This document shows positions 26,001 to 33,413 of a stretch of 64,000 bases of DNA, piece after piece. Under the pieces are notes generated by a model, which did not search any database, was not told the DNA's origin, and saw nothing but the letters and a program-made list of their open reading frames with translations. The first letter of the stretch is position 1. The number at the start of each line of letters is the position of its first letter. The position numbers and the translations under genes are program-made. Origin of the DNA: Arthrobacter sp. APC 3897. GTDB taxonomy: Bacteria; Actinomycetota; Actinomycetes; Actinomycetales; Micrococcaceae. Location of the stretch: NCBI RefSeq assembly GCF_030407495.1, contig NZ_JASDDG010000009.1, forward strand, positions 43,001-107,000. The letters are read 5' to 3'.

Positions 26001-26637
26001 CACGCACAACGAGCTCGGCGCCGGCATGCAGCTGGCCATGAAGGATCTGGAAATCCGCGGGGCCGGCAACCTGCTGGGCGGGGAACAGTCCGGTCACATC
26101 GCCGGCGTCGGCTTTGACCTGTATATCCGGCTGGTGGGCGAGGCCGTGGCCGATTACCGCGGCGAGGCCGAGGAGAAGGCCGCGGAAATGAAGATCGAGC
26201 TGCCGGTGAACGCGCACCTGCCGCACGAATACGTGCCGGGGGAGCGGCTGCGGCTGGAGGCTTACCGCAAGCTCGCCTCAGCCGTGACCTATGAGGCGAT
26301 TGACGAGGTGCTGGCCGAACTGGTGGACCGCTACGGCGAGCCGCCGCAGGCCGTGCAGAACCTCATTGACGTGGCACGGTTCCGGGTGGGCGCCCGCGAG
26401 GCCGGGCTGACCGATGTGGCGCTGCAGGGCAACTTCATCAAGTTTGCCCCGGCGGACCTGCCGGAGTCCCGCGTGATGAGGCTGCAGCGGATGTACCCCG
26501 GGGCCTCCGTGAAGCCGGCCCTCAATGCCGTCCTGGTGCCCAAGCCCAAAACCGCCCGGATTGGCGGACGGGACCTGGTGGACGCGGAGATCCTGGCGTG
26601 GGCGCAGCAGGTGGTGGACTCGATTTTCAAGGAGTAA
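23020..26637 (+). CDS. mfd: Transcription-repair coupling factor Mfd
   Basis: A 1205-residue DNA translocase that removes RNA polymerase stalled at lesions and recruits UvrA. In order: UvrB-like domains 1a/2/1b (about 1-360; [20 protein letters not shown]), an intervening region, the CarD-like RNAP-interaction domain (about 525-600; [20 protein letters not shown]), RecG-like SF2 helicase motifs ([20 protein letters not shown] Walker A, [9 protein letters not shown] DEEQ box, [22 protein letters not shown] motif VI) and the C-terminal TRCF domain. Start 23020 has AAGGAG nine bases upstream; the frame extends to 22732 but that part covers a terminator and repeats. Full length for the family. 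Confidence 0.98.
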   Translation: [1205 protein letters not shown]

Positions 26638-26696
26638 GTCCGGCAGGGTGAATCGGTGGCCGGGACGCCGGACGGTGTGTCCCGGCCACCGCCCGG

Positions 26697-26840
26697 TTAG
26701 ACCGGCTGGGTGAGCGCCACAATGAAAACGGCCACGCACATTACTGCGGTGGCGACGACGATCCCGTAGCCGATGCGCATGGTGCGCAGCTGACGGGCAC
26801 GGTCCCGGCGCCATTCCCGGCGCGTCATAGTGGAGCTCAT
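26697..26840 (-). CDS. Small single-pass membrane protein (47 residues)
   Basis: A short frame without known family. It encodes a very basic N-terminus (MTRREWRRDRARQLRTMRIG) followed by one hydrophobic helix (about 25-43, GIVVATAVMCVAVFIVALTQ) and stops at TAA. GC3 bias and the positive-inside pattern support coding. It is convergent with mfd, 59 bases away. No strong ribosome binding site precedes the ATG, which lowers confidence. Confidence 0.5.
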   Translation of the reverse strand: MSSTMTRREWRRDRARQLRTMRIGYGIVVATAVMCVAVFIVALTQPV

Positions 26841-26973
26841 GGACTCGAATATAAGAGACCGGCTTGCCGGTTTCTTAGCGTAGTGAGTACGCGGACGCCG
26901 GTGTGGAGTACTCGTTAAGCACCGGCATCGGGGACTGATGGCAGCCCGGGGCTGGTGTTTTGTTGGTTAAAGA

Positions 26974-27008
26974 CGTGTGCACGCAGCCGGTCCGGCTGCG
27001 TGCACACG
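26974..27008 (-). terminator. Terminator after the 83-residue membrane protein gene
   Basis: A perfect 17-bp inverted repeat (CGTGTGCACGCAGCCGG and its complement) separated by one base. On the minus strand it lies about 20 bases past the stop of the 27028-27279 gene and is followed by TCTTT. Confidence 0.8.
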
Positions 27009-27027
27009 GTTATGAAGAGGTTGTTGC

Positions 27028-27279
27028 TTACTTGCCGGCCAGCCGGCCTTCGGCCAGCTCCTTGGCCGTATCCGAGCGGCCCATGACGAACGGCACCAGG
27101 TACGCCAGCGTTCCCAGAGCGAGGCAGATAACCATCGGCCAGACGTTGTCCAGGGTCAGCCAGCTCAGCGCGTAAAGGCCGACCGCAAAGATCGCCATGA
27201 AGACGATAAAGGTGACGAGGTTGCTGACAAGGTGCCCTTCACCCGAGTGCGTGGGTTGCTTGGCCCGTGTTCCTGCCAT
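27028..27279 (-). CDS. Small two-helix membrane protein
   Basis: An 83-residue protein with a hydrophilic N-terminus and two hydrophobic helices (LVTFIVFMAIFAVGLYALSW and NVWPMVICLALGTLAYLVPF), ending in a charged tail DTAKELAEGRLAGK. I do not recognise a family with confidence. It lies 39 bases downstream of deoC on the same strand and has its own terminator, so it may be co-transcribed with deoC. GC3 pattern supports it as real. Confidence 0.75.
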   Translation of the reverse strand: MAGTRAKQPTHSGEGHLVSNLVTFIVFMAIFAVGLYALSWLTLDNVWPMVICLALGTLAYLVPFVMGRSDTAKELAEGRLAGK

Positions 27280-27318
27280 GGTGTTCTCCGTTTCAAAAAG
27301 ATTTCAGTAGCCGGCGGT

Positions 27319-28002
27319 TTAGTAGTCCGACGCGGCGTTCCCACCGTTAACAATAGCGATACCGGAGCTTGCTCCGATACGCGTGGCTCCGGCGTCGATC
27401 ATTGCCTGCGCATCTTCACGCGAACGCACGCCTCCCGAAGCCTTGACTCCCATGTCCGGTCCAACGGTCCGGCGCATGAGGGCAACGTCCTCAACAGTGG
27501 CTCCGCCGCCGTTGAATCCGGTGGAGGTTTTCACGAAATCCGCTCCGGCTTCCACTGCCGCCTCGCAGGCAAGGACCTTCTGCTCGTCGGTGAGCAGCGC
27601 GGTTTCGATGATGACTTTCAGGATGCCGTTTCCGGTGTGAACCTCGTCGGCCACAGCGGCAATGTCGCGGACCAGGGCATCCCGGTCTCCGCGGCGGGCG
27701 GCGGCGATGTCAATGACCATGTCAATCTCGTCCGCGCCGTCCTGCAGTGCACCCCGGGCCTCGAAGACCTTCACCTCGGTGGTGGTGGCACCCAGCGGGA
27801 AGCCGATGACGGAGCAGGTCAGGACACCGCTGCCCTTGAGTGCGTTGCGTACGGTCCCGACCCACAGCGGGTTGACGCAGACGGATTTGAAACCGTATTC
27901 GGCTGCTTCGGCGCAGACCTTAAGAATGTCCTCACGGCTGGCCTCGGGCTTGAGGAGCGTGTGGTCGATGTACTGTGCAATGGCTGTAGGCATGCCAACC
28001 AT
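27319..28002 (-). CDS. deoC: Deoxyribose-phosphate aldolase
   Basis: A 227-residue class I aldolase that splits 2-deoxyribose 5-phosphate into acetaldehyde and glyceraldehyde 3-phosphate in deoxynucleoside catabolism. The sequence opens [20 protein letters not shown], contains [19 protein letters not shown], the DEIDMVIDI motif with the proton-relay Asp, the Schiff-base Lys in DFVKTSTGF, and the phosphate-binding [13 protein letters not shown] with the second conserved Lys. The start could be the ATG at 28002 or the one three codons later. Together with purine nucleoside phosphorylase and a phosphosugar mutase at 31.6-34.2 kb it fits nucleoside salvage. Confidence 0.96.
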   Translation of the reverse strand: MVGMPTAIAQYIDHTLLKPEASREDILKVCAEAAEYGFKSVCVNPLWVGTVRNALKGSGVLTCSVIGFPLGATTTEVKVFEARGALQDGADEIDMVIDIAAARRGDRDALVRDIAAVADEVHTGNGILKVIIETALLTDEQKVLACEAAVEAGADFVKTSTGFNGGGATVEDVALMRRTVGPDMGVKASGGVRSREDAQAMIDAGATRIGASSGIAIVNGGNAASDY

Positions 28003-28043
28003 CTTGCCACAGGCGGGGTGCGGTTGGGCCCTGGAAAGACGAT

Positions 28044-28077
28044 GGCCGGGTAGGCATCTTTCGACGCTAACCCGGCC
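28044..28077 (-). terminator. Stem-loop terminator after the small peptide gene
   Basis: An inverted repeat with arms of about ten bases (GGCCGGGTAG and CTAACCCGGCC, one unpaired base) around a 13-base loop, lying 26 bases past the stop of the peptide gene on the minus strand and before deoC. It separates the peptide gene from deoC as its own transcript. Confidence 0.6.
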
Positions 28078-28102
28078 ACTTGTTACCTACTCCAGCAGCG
28101 GA

Positions 28103-28243
28103 CTACAGGAAGTTGACAGGGAATAGCGTCTGCGGCTGGACAACGGAAGGTGCGGAATTGAGCGTTGCTGCCGAAGCCGGGGCTGCTGCACCAACCACTG
28201 CAATGGTGGTTGCGAGAAGAAGGGTGGTTCCAAGCTTTTTCAT
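28103..28243 (-). CDS. 46-residue secreted peptide, candidate signalling pre-peptide
   Basis: A tiny gene with unusually good start signals: GGAGG lies six bases before the ATG. The product begins MKKLGTTLLLATTIAVVGAA, a textbook Sec signal peptide, with probable cleavage after PASA (Ala25), leaving a 21-residue mature peptide that ends PQTLFPVNFL. There are no cysteines, so it is not a typical bacteriocin or lanthipeptide. Size and layout match Phr/PapR/NprX-like pheromone precursors (signal sequence, pro-part, C-terminal oligopeptide). It is divergent from an all-TPR protein gene, the fold of the receptors for such peptides. The pheromone role is an inference from layout; it could be an unrelated small secreted protein. 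Confidence 0.75.
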   Translation of the reverse strand: MKKLGTTLLLATTIAVVGAAAPASAATLNSAPSVVQPQTLFPVNFL

Positions 28244-28437
28244 TGATTCCTCCAAGTAGTAAATAACGACAAAGTAAAGTGTGGCCTACAGGCGTGAATA
28301 AATCGATAGTTTCGAGGTAAAATCTAGGCTTTTTTCTGAGAATCGCCCTGTACGATTCCAAGCAGTCGGCGGGCGGCGGGTGGCAGGGGGGTGACTGGAG
28401 TACTCTAGGCGGAACGAGTCTTGAAATGTCGAGTTAG

Positions 28438-29475
28438 GTGCAGTGGGAATTGGACAACTCTGTCGATCAAATGCTGAACGAGTACCGGGCACGCCTGCAT
28501 TGGGACCGGCGTGAGTATAAAGATGCCTTGGAGAACGCTACCGAGGCGGCTAACAAAGCCCTGGTGAAGGAGGACATCACCGGGTATTGGCGGATGACAT
28601 TTCTATTGGCCGAGTGCCAGATGGAGCTTGGCCTGATCCAGGAATTTGCAGCCAGCGCCAAGGAACTCTCCGAAAACGCGGCTGTTCAGGGTGACCAAGC
28701 ACTAGCCGCCCGTGCCAAGGCACTGTATGCAAGGGCCCTGGAAACGTTGGGCCACATTGGTGAGGCTCTGGTTGTTGCCAAAGAAGCGGCCGCGATTGAT
28801 CTCAATGAACCTGCGGATGCTGTGGACGAGATAGAGATGCTGCATGGTCTCGTTGCGGCTCTTGCCGAAAGCGACAAGGGTGGCGAAGCGTGGACCCACG
28901 CGTTGAGAATGGCGGAGTTAGCTGGCCAGCAGGATGACCAGCTGATAGCAGGCAAGGCATATTGGGCAGTGGGCACCGTAGCCTTTTTGAATGGCGATGG
29001 TGACAATGGTGTGCTTTACCATAAGTTGGCTGCGGATAACCTGGCTCCCGATAATGATGTTAATACGTGGGCATTTTTCAACCGTGCTTCCGCGGTAGCC
29101 CGCCTCTCCGCAGGAATCCTGGACCACGAAACTCTTGAGTGCATTGAGCGCGCAGAGCTTGCCAACTCTGTGGCCGGAGGCAGCCCCATCCTCGAACTGG
29201 AGATTTCGACAGTTCGAGCTCATTGGATGGTGTTGACAGGTTCGCCGGCTGAAGCGGCAGTCAAAATTCAGCAAATCCTCGACCAGCGTGAACTCCTCCC
29301 CGAACATACGCTGGCGGAAGTGGAATACGTTGCGGCCCTTGCTTTGCATGAACTGGAGCGGAATGATGAAGCACTGGATGCAGCAGTGCATGCTGAGAAG
29401 GTTTTCATTGGACACGGTTCGCGACGCAGGGCACTGGCGGCCCGGAACCTTATTGACAGCATCAACGGACTGTAA
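28438..29475 (+). CDS. TPR-repeat protein, candidate peptide receptor
   Basis: A 345-residue cytoplasmic protein made almost entirely of helix-turn-helix pairs in the TPR pattern, starting by residue 15 (YRARLHWDRREYKDALENAT), with further repeats such as ARAKALYARALETLGHIGEA, IAGKAYWAVGTVAFLNGDG and EVEYVAALALHELERNDEAL. There is no N-terminal DNA-binding domain, no signal peptide and no catalytic motif, so in architecture it is closer to Rap or to adaptor TPR proteins than to PlcR/NprR. The GTG start follows an in-frame TAG directly, so the N-terminus cannot be longer; a TTG four codons on is possible. Codon use is clearly less GC-rich than in neighbours, hinting at separate ancestry. The divergent gene encodes a secreted peptide; the genes downstream end in a c-di-GMP enzyme. 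Confidence 0.82.
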   Translation: MQWELDNSVDQMLNEYRARLHWDRREYKDALENATEAANKALVKEDITGYWRMTFLLAECQMELGLIQEFAASAKELSENAAVQGDQALAARAKALYARALETLGHIGEALVVAKEAAAIDLNEPADAVDEIEMLHGLVAALAESDKGGEAWTHALRMAELAGQQDDQLIAGKAYWAVGTVAFLNGDGDNGVLYHKLAADNLAPDNDVNTWAFFNRASAVARLSAGILDHETLECIERAELANSVAGGSPILELEISTVRAHWMVLTGSPAEAAVKIQQILDQRELLPEHTLAEVEYVAALALHELERNDEALDAAVHAEKVFIGHGSRRRALAARNLIDSINGL

Positions 29476-29556
29476 GCACCACTATCGGGAGTAGGCGCGG
29501 AGCACGACACGGCGGCGGAATCGCGCAGCTGCTTTTTGACGCTTCTGGGGGGAAGC

Positions 29557-30030
29557 ATGGCACAGCAAAGATCGGTCGACAATGCAGTTCGGAGTGAATA
29601 TCCGGAGGCGCGTTCCTCAGGCAGGGGAACAGCCATTTGCGCGTGTGACCGTGCGGCGGTATCAGGGAGCGGGCCTTTAATGGACGTTTCCATGGCGCCC
29701 GAAGGGCACGTCCTGCTGATCCTACCGCCCGGGGAAACAGTCACCGGACCCATGGCTGCGGCGGCTCATGACGAAGTGGCGCGCCTGGCAGGCAGCGAAA
29801 AGCTGCCGATGCTGCTCGTCCTGACCGGAGTTGAAGCTGTCACCCGGCACGCGCGTTCGGTGTTCAGCAACGCCCGGTCCCTGGCCGCCGTCGCGGTTGT
29901 GGGCGTGACGCCCGTGGACCGCGTCATCGCCAACTTCCTTCTGGGCGGAGCTGTCCAGCCCTGCCCCACCCGCTATTTCTCCAACGAGCAGGATGCCCTG
30001 GAATGGCTGCAGAGGAAAAATGTTGCCTGA
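29557..30030 (+). CDS. STAS/SpoIIAA-like (SEC14-type) small protein
   Basis: A 157-residue protein. After a variable 45-residue N-terminus, the sequence follows the SpoIIAA-like/STAS pattern: a strand (GHVLLILPPGETVTG), helix, strand (LPMLLVLTGVEAVTRHARSV), then SLAAVAVVGVTPVDRVIANF and a C-terminal YFSNEQDALEWLQRK, which resembles the F-x-x-x-x-E-A-L-x-W-L ending of that family. Such domains often regulate partners by protein-protein contact. ATG 29557 has GGGGGGAAG upstream. The end overlaps the start of the GGDEF-EAL gene by 11 bases, so it probably regulates that enzyme. Family assignment is by pattern, moderate confidence. Confidence 0.75.
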   Translation: MAQQRSVDNAVRSEYPEARSSGRGTAICACDRAAVSGSGPLMDVSMAPEGHVLLILPPGETVTGPMAAAAHDEVARLAGSEKLPMLLVLTGVEAVTRHARSVFSNARSLAAVAVVGVTPVDRVIANFLLGGAVQPCPTRYFSNEQDALEWLQRKNVA

Positions 30031-31600
30031 TGCTCCGTCGGTTCCACCCGCTGCTCTTCCTCCCGAAGATGACCGCCTGAGCCAAGTGGTGGAGGGCATC
30101 ATCCGCATAGCCTCCGGTGATCTCAACACACACATTCCGGTATCCAAGGCACGGGACCAGGTGGACGCCGTCATTACGGGCATCAACCTTCTGGCGGGTG
30201 AACTCAATGAGGTCTATGCCGCCTTTGAGGAGCGGGTGGAGTCCCGCACCCGCGAGCTGCGCGAGGCGCACCTGACCATGCAGAAGATGGCAATGACCGA
30301 TCCGCTCACAGGAATCGGCAACCGCTCTTCCCTGCACGAGGCGCTGACCGCAGCGGTCGCCGCCCGGAAGGACGGCGAGCCCGGCCCTGCAGTCCTCCTG
30401 CTTGACCTGGATGGTTTCAAGGACGTCAATGACAGCCTGGGACACGATGCCGGGGACCTGGTGCTGATCGAGATCGCCGCACGCCTGGTGGCGGCATCCG
30501 GCCCCGGCAGCGTGGTGGCACGCCTGGGCGGGGATGAGTTTGCCGTGCTGCTGCCGGTTTCCAGCGTCCAGCAGTCCCGCGGGGCAGCCATGAAAATCAT
30601 GGACTCGCTCAAGCGGCGCATCACACTGGAGGACATCGATGCCTGGACCGGGGCCAGCATCGGGATCCATCTCGCGGAGCCAAACGAAGATGCCAGCGCC
30701 ATCATGCTGCGTGCGGACACCGCCATGTATGCGGCCAAGGAAGACGTCCACCGGCGCATCAAAGTGTTTGAGCCGGTGATGCTCTACCGCAGGCAGCTGC
30801 GCCGCCGGACCGCCCGCGAGCTTCGCCGGGCCGTTCCGAACGGCGAGCTCTTCCTGGCGTACCAGCCCGTGGTGGAGCTGAAGAGCGGCCGGCTGCAGGG
30901 GGTGGAAGCGCTGGTGCGCTGGAATCATCCCAGCCGCGGCGTGGTGATGCCGGACGATTTCATCCCGCTGGCGGAAGAAACCGGGCTGATTGTGGGAATT
31001 GGCCGCTGGGTGCTGGGCACCGCGCTCCAGCAGCTCGAACAGTGGCGCCCGCTGCTGCCGGCAGACGGGAAATTCCTGCTCCGGGTCAACCTTGCGGCGT
31101 CGGAGCTGCAGAACATGGACCTGGTGGACTTTGTGCGCGGCTCCCTGCGCAAAACCGGATCGACGCCCGGGGAACTGGTCCTGGAGATCACCGAAGGCGC
31201 CCTTCTCTCAGGCGGAGACGTGGAGACCTACTCGCTGCGCTCCCTGCAGGCGCTGGGGGTGGGCCTGGAAATCGATGACTTCGGCACCGGCTATTCCTCC
31301 ATCAGCTACCTGCGCCGGCTGCCCGTGGACACGGTCAAAGTGGACCGGTCACTGATCTCGGACATGGCCGACGACGACGGGCAGCTGCAGTTTGTGGCAG
31401 CGGTTCACAACATGATCCGTGCCGCCGGTATGGACGCGGTCTTCGAGGGCATCGAAACCGCCGAACAGGCACGCCAGCTGCAGGACATGGGCTGCTGCAG
31501 CGGACAGGGTTACTACTTCAGCAAGCCGATTTCAGCGGCTCGGATCGCCGGCCTGCTGCGGGAGGGGCAACCCCTCCCGCAGCATCCGGAACCGGAGTAA
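30020..31600 (+). CDS. GGDEF-EAL bifunctional c-di-GMP enzyme
   Basis: A 526-residue cytoplasmic protein. Residues 20-70 resemble a HAMP-like segment followed by a coiled coil (about 58-90), without membrane helices. The diguanylate cyclase domain (about 92-250) has an intact GGDEF motif at 170-174 (RLGGDEFAVLL) and no RxxD inhibitory site. The EAL domain (about 262-515) keeps all catalytic parts: GVEALVRWNHP, VNLAASELQ, LEITEG, DDFGTGYSS, VKVDRSL, EGIET and GQGYYFSKP. Both making and breaking c-di-GMP are therefore possible. Start 30020 has AGAGGA close upstream and overlaps the STAS-like gene, indicating translational coupling. Confidence 0.94.
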   Translation: MLPDAPSVPPAALPPEDDRLSQVVEGIIRIASGDLNTHIPVSKARDQVDAVITGINLLAGELNEVYAAFEERVESRTRELREAHLTMQKMAMTDPLTGIGNRSSLHEALTAAVAARKDGEPGPAVLLLDLDGFKDVNDSLGHDAGDLVLIEIAARLVAASGPGSVVARLGGDEFAVLLPVSSVQQSRGAAMKIMDSLKRRITLEDIDAWTGASIGIHLAEPNEDASAIMLRADTAMYAAKEDVHRRIKVFEPVMLYRRQLRRRTARELRRAVPNGELFLAYQPVVELKSGRLQGVEALVRWNHPSRGVVMPDDFIPLAEETGLIVGIGRWVLGTALQQLEQWRPLLPADGKFLLRVNLAASELQNMDLVDFVRGSLRKTGSTPGELVLEITEGALLSGGDVETYSLRSLQALGVGLEIDDFGTGYSSISYLRRLPVDTVKVDRSLISDMADDDGQLQFVAAVHNMIRAAGMDAVFEGIETAEQARQLQDMGCCSGQGYYFSKPISAARIAGLLREGQPLPQHPEPE

Positions 31601-31610
31601 CCGATCCGGC

Positions 31611-33371
31611 CTAGAGGCCCAGGGCGGTGTTCACGTCTGCGAGCACGGCGTCGAGCCGGGCACGGCCCTCGGCGCGGGCAGCGGGAAGATCCGCCGCGGA
31701 ATCCACCGGAACAATCACCTCGAGGTAGCACTTGAGCTTGGGCTCGGTGCCGGAGGGGCGGATGATCACCCGGGTTCCGTCAGCCGTGAGGTACTTCAGC
31801 CCGTCGGTGGGCGGCAGCTCGGCGCTGCCCTCGGACAGGTCCACGGCGGATTCCACGGGGGAACCGCCCAGGGATACGGGCGCCTGGGCGCGCAGACGTG
31901 CCATCATCTCTCCGAGCAGGCCCAGATCCGAAACCCGGACCGAGAGCTGATCGGTCAGGTGCAGCCCGTGCTCCACGGCCAGGTCATCGAGTTCATCAAA
32001 GAACGTCCGTCCCCGTGCTTTCAGGGCAGCGGCCATTTCGGCCACTAGAAGTCCGGCCGAAATGCCGTCCTTGTCGCGGACCAGGCCCGGTGCCACGCAG
32101 TAACCGAGGGCTTCCTCGTAGCCATAGGTCAGCTGCGGCACGCGGGAGATCCATTTGAAACCGGTGAGGGTCTCCACGTGGGCAAAGCCGGCGGCCTCGG
32201 CCACCCGCGCCAGCAGACGCGAGGAGACAATGGAGTTGGCGAACACAACGCCCCTGCGCGTCTTTTCCCCGCGGACCTTCCAATGGCCCGAGGTAATGCG
32301 GCGGGTCAGATGCCGGCCCAGCAGGGCGCCCACTTCATCGCCGCGCAGCATCCGCCACTCGCCGTCGGCCGGGTTCTGAGCCGCCACGGCCACGCGGTCG
32401 GCGTCGGGATCATTGGCAATGACCACATCGGCGTTGTGTTCGACGGCGGTTGCCAGCGCCATGTCCAGCGCACCGGGTTCTTCGGGGTTGGGGAAGGCCA
32501 CCGTGGGGAAGTCCGGGTCCGGCTGCGCCTGGGCCGCCACCGGGATGACCTTGCGGAAACCGGCGTCCTTCAGCACGGACTTCATGGTTTCCCCGCCCAC
32601 GCCGTGCAGCGAGGTCAGGACAATCTTCAGGTCCCGCTCCGGGAACCGCTCGCGCGAGGCCAGCCGGTCCACGGCATTGATGTAGTCCGCCACGATGGAC
32701 TCGGACACGTCCGTCCAGCCCTCCGGGGCAATATCAATGCTCTTCAGCGGAACGCTGTAGTCGATGCGGGCGGCAATTTCGGCGTCGTACGGCGAGACAA
32801 TCTGCGCACCCTTGCCCGGGCCCTTCACGGTCCGCCCGCCGAGGTACACCTTGTACCCGTTGTCCGCGGCCGGATTGTGGCTGGCGGTGACCATCACACC
32901 GGCGTCGGTGTCCAGGGCGCGGACCGCATAGGCGAGCACCGGCGTCGGAAGCGTGCAGGGGAGCAGGAAGGTTTCGATGCCGGCGGCGCTGAACACGGCG
33001 GCCGTCTCCAGGGCGAAGGCGCGTGACTTGTGCCGGGCGTCGTAGCCAATCACGGCGCTGGGGGTGTACCTGTCACCGGCCGTGTCCTGCAGGAACGAGG
33101 CGATGCCGGCGGCCGTGCGGCGCACCACAGCCCGGTTCATCCGGCGGGGCCCGGCGCCCAGCGCAGCACGCAGGCCGGCGGTGCCGAATTCCAGCGTGCC
33201 GGCAAACCGGTCCGCCAGCTCCTCCGCGGCAGCTGCCGCGGCGGAAGCATCGGCGGACAGGTCCGCGAGCAGCGCCCGCAGCTCGGCGGCTGTTCCGGAA
33301 TCTGGGTCTTCATCCGCCCAACTCTTGGCGGCGGTCACGAGCTCGTTCAGCTCGGCGGGATTCAACGTCAT
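31611..33371 (-). CDS. Phosphoglucomutase/phosphomannomutase (alpha-D-phosphohexomutase)
   Basis: A 586-residue mutase. The four-domain family is recognised by the phosphoserine loop GVMVTASHNPAADNGYKVY, the Mg2+-binding loop NDPDADRVAVAAQ, the sugar-binding loop YGYEEALGYCVAP and the phosphate-binding loop RPSGTEPKLKCYLEV. The length fits the larger PgcA/PGM2-like branch that also acts on pentose phosphates. It lies 42 bases downstream of purine nucleoside phosphorylase, so interconversion of ribose 1-phosphate and ribose 5-phosphate is a plausible job here, besides hexose phosphates. Confidence 0.93.
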   Translation of the reverse strand: MTLNPAELNELVTAAKSWADEDPDSGTAAELRALLADLSADASAAAAAAEELADRFAGTLEFGTAGLRAALGAGPRRMNRAVVRRTAAGIASFLQDTAGDRYTPSAVIGYDARHKSRAFALETAAVFSAAGIETFLLPCTLPTPVLAYAVRALDTDAGVMVTASHNPAADNGYKVYLGGRTVKGPGKGAQIVSPYDAEIAARIDYSVPLKSIDIAPEGWTDVSESIVADYINAVDRLASRERFPERDLKIVLTSLHGVGGETMKSVLKDAGFRKVIPVAAQAQPDPDFPTVAFPNPEEPGALDMALATAVEHNADVVIANDPDADRVAVAAQNPADGEWRMLRGDEVGALLGRHLTRRITSGHWKVRGEKTRRGVVFANSIVSSRLLARVAEAAGFAHVETLTGFKWISRVPQLTYGYEEALGYCVAPGLVRDKDGISAGLLVAEMAAALKARGRTFFDELDDLAVEHGLHLTDQLSVRVSDLGLLGEMMARLRAQAPVSLGGSPVESAVDLSEGSAELPPTDGLKYLTADGTRVIIRPSGTEPKLKCYLEVIVPVDSAADLPAARAEGRARLDAVLADVNTALGL

Positions 33372-33413
33372 GGGATGTACCTGCGGATCGGGGATAGGAA
33401 TAGAGCGGGGCCG

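Noticed and set aside
28103..28243. Bacteriocin or lanthipeptide precursor
   Set aside because: No cysteines or double-Gly leader, a plain Sec signal instead, and no modification or ABC export genes nearby.
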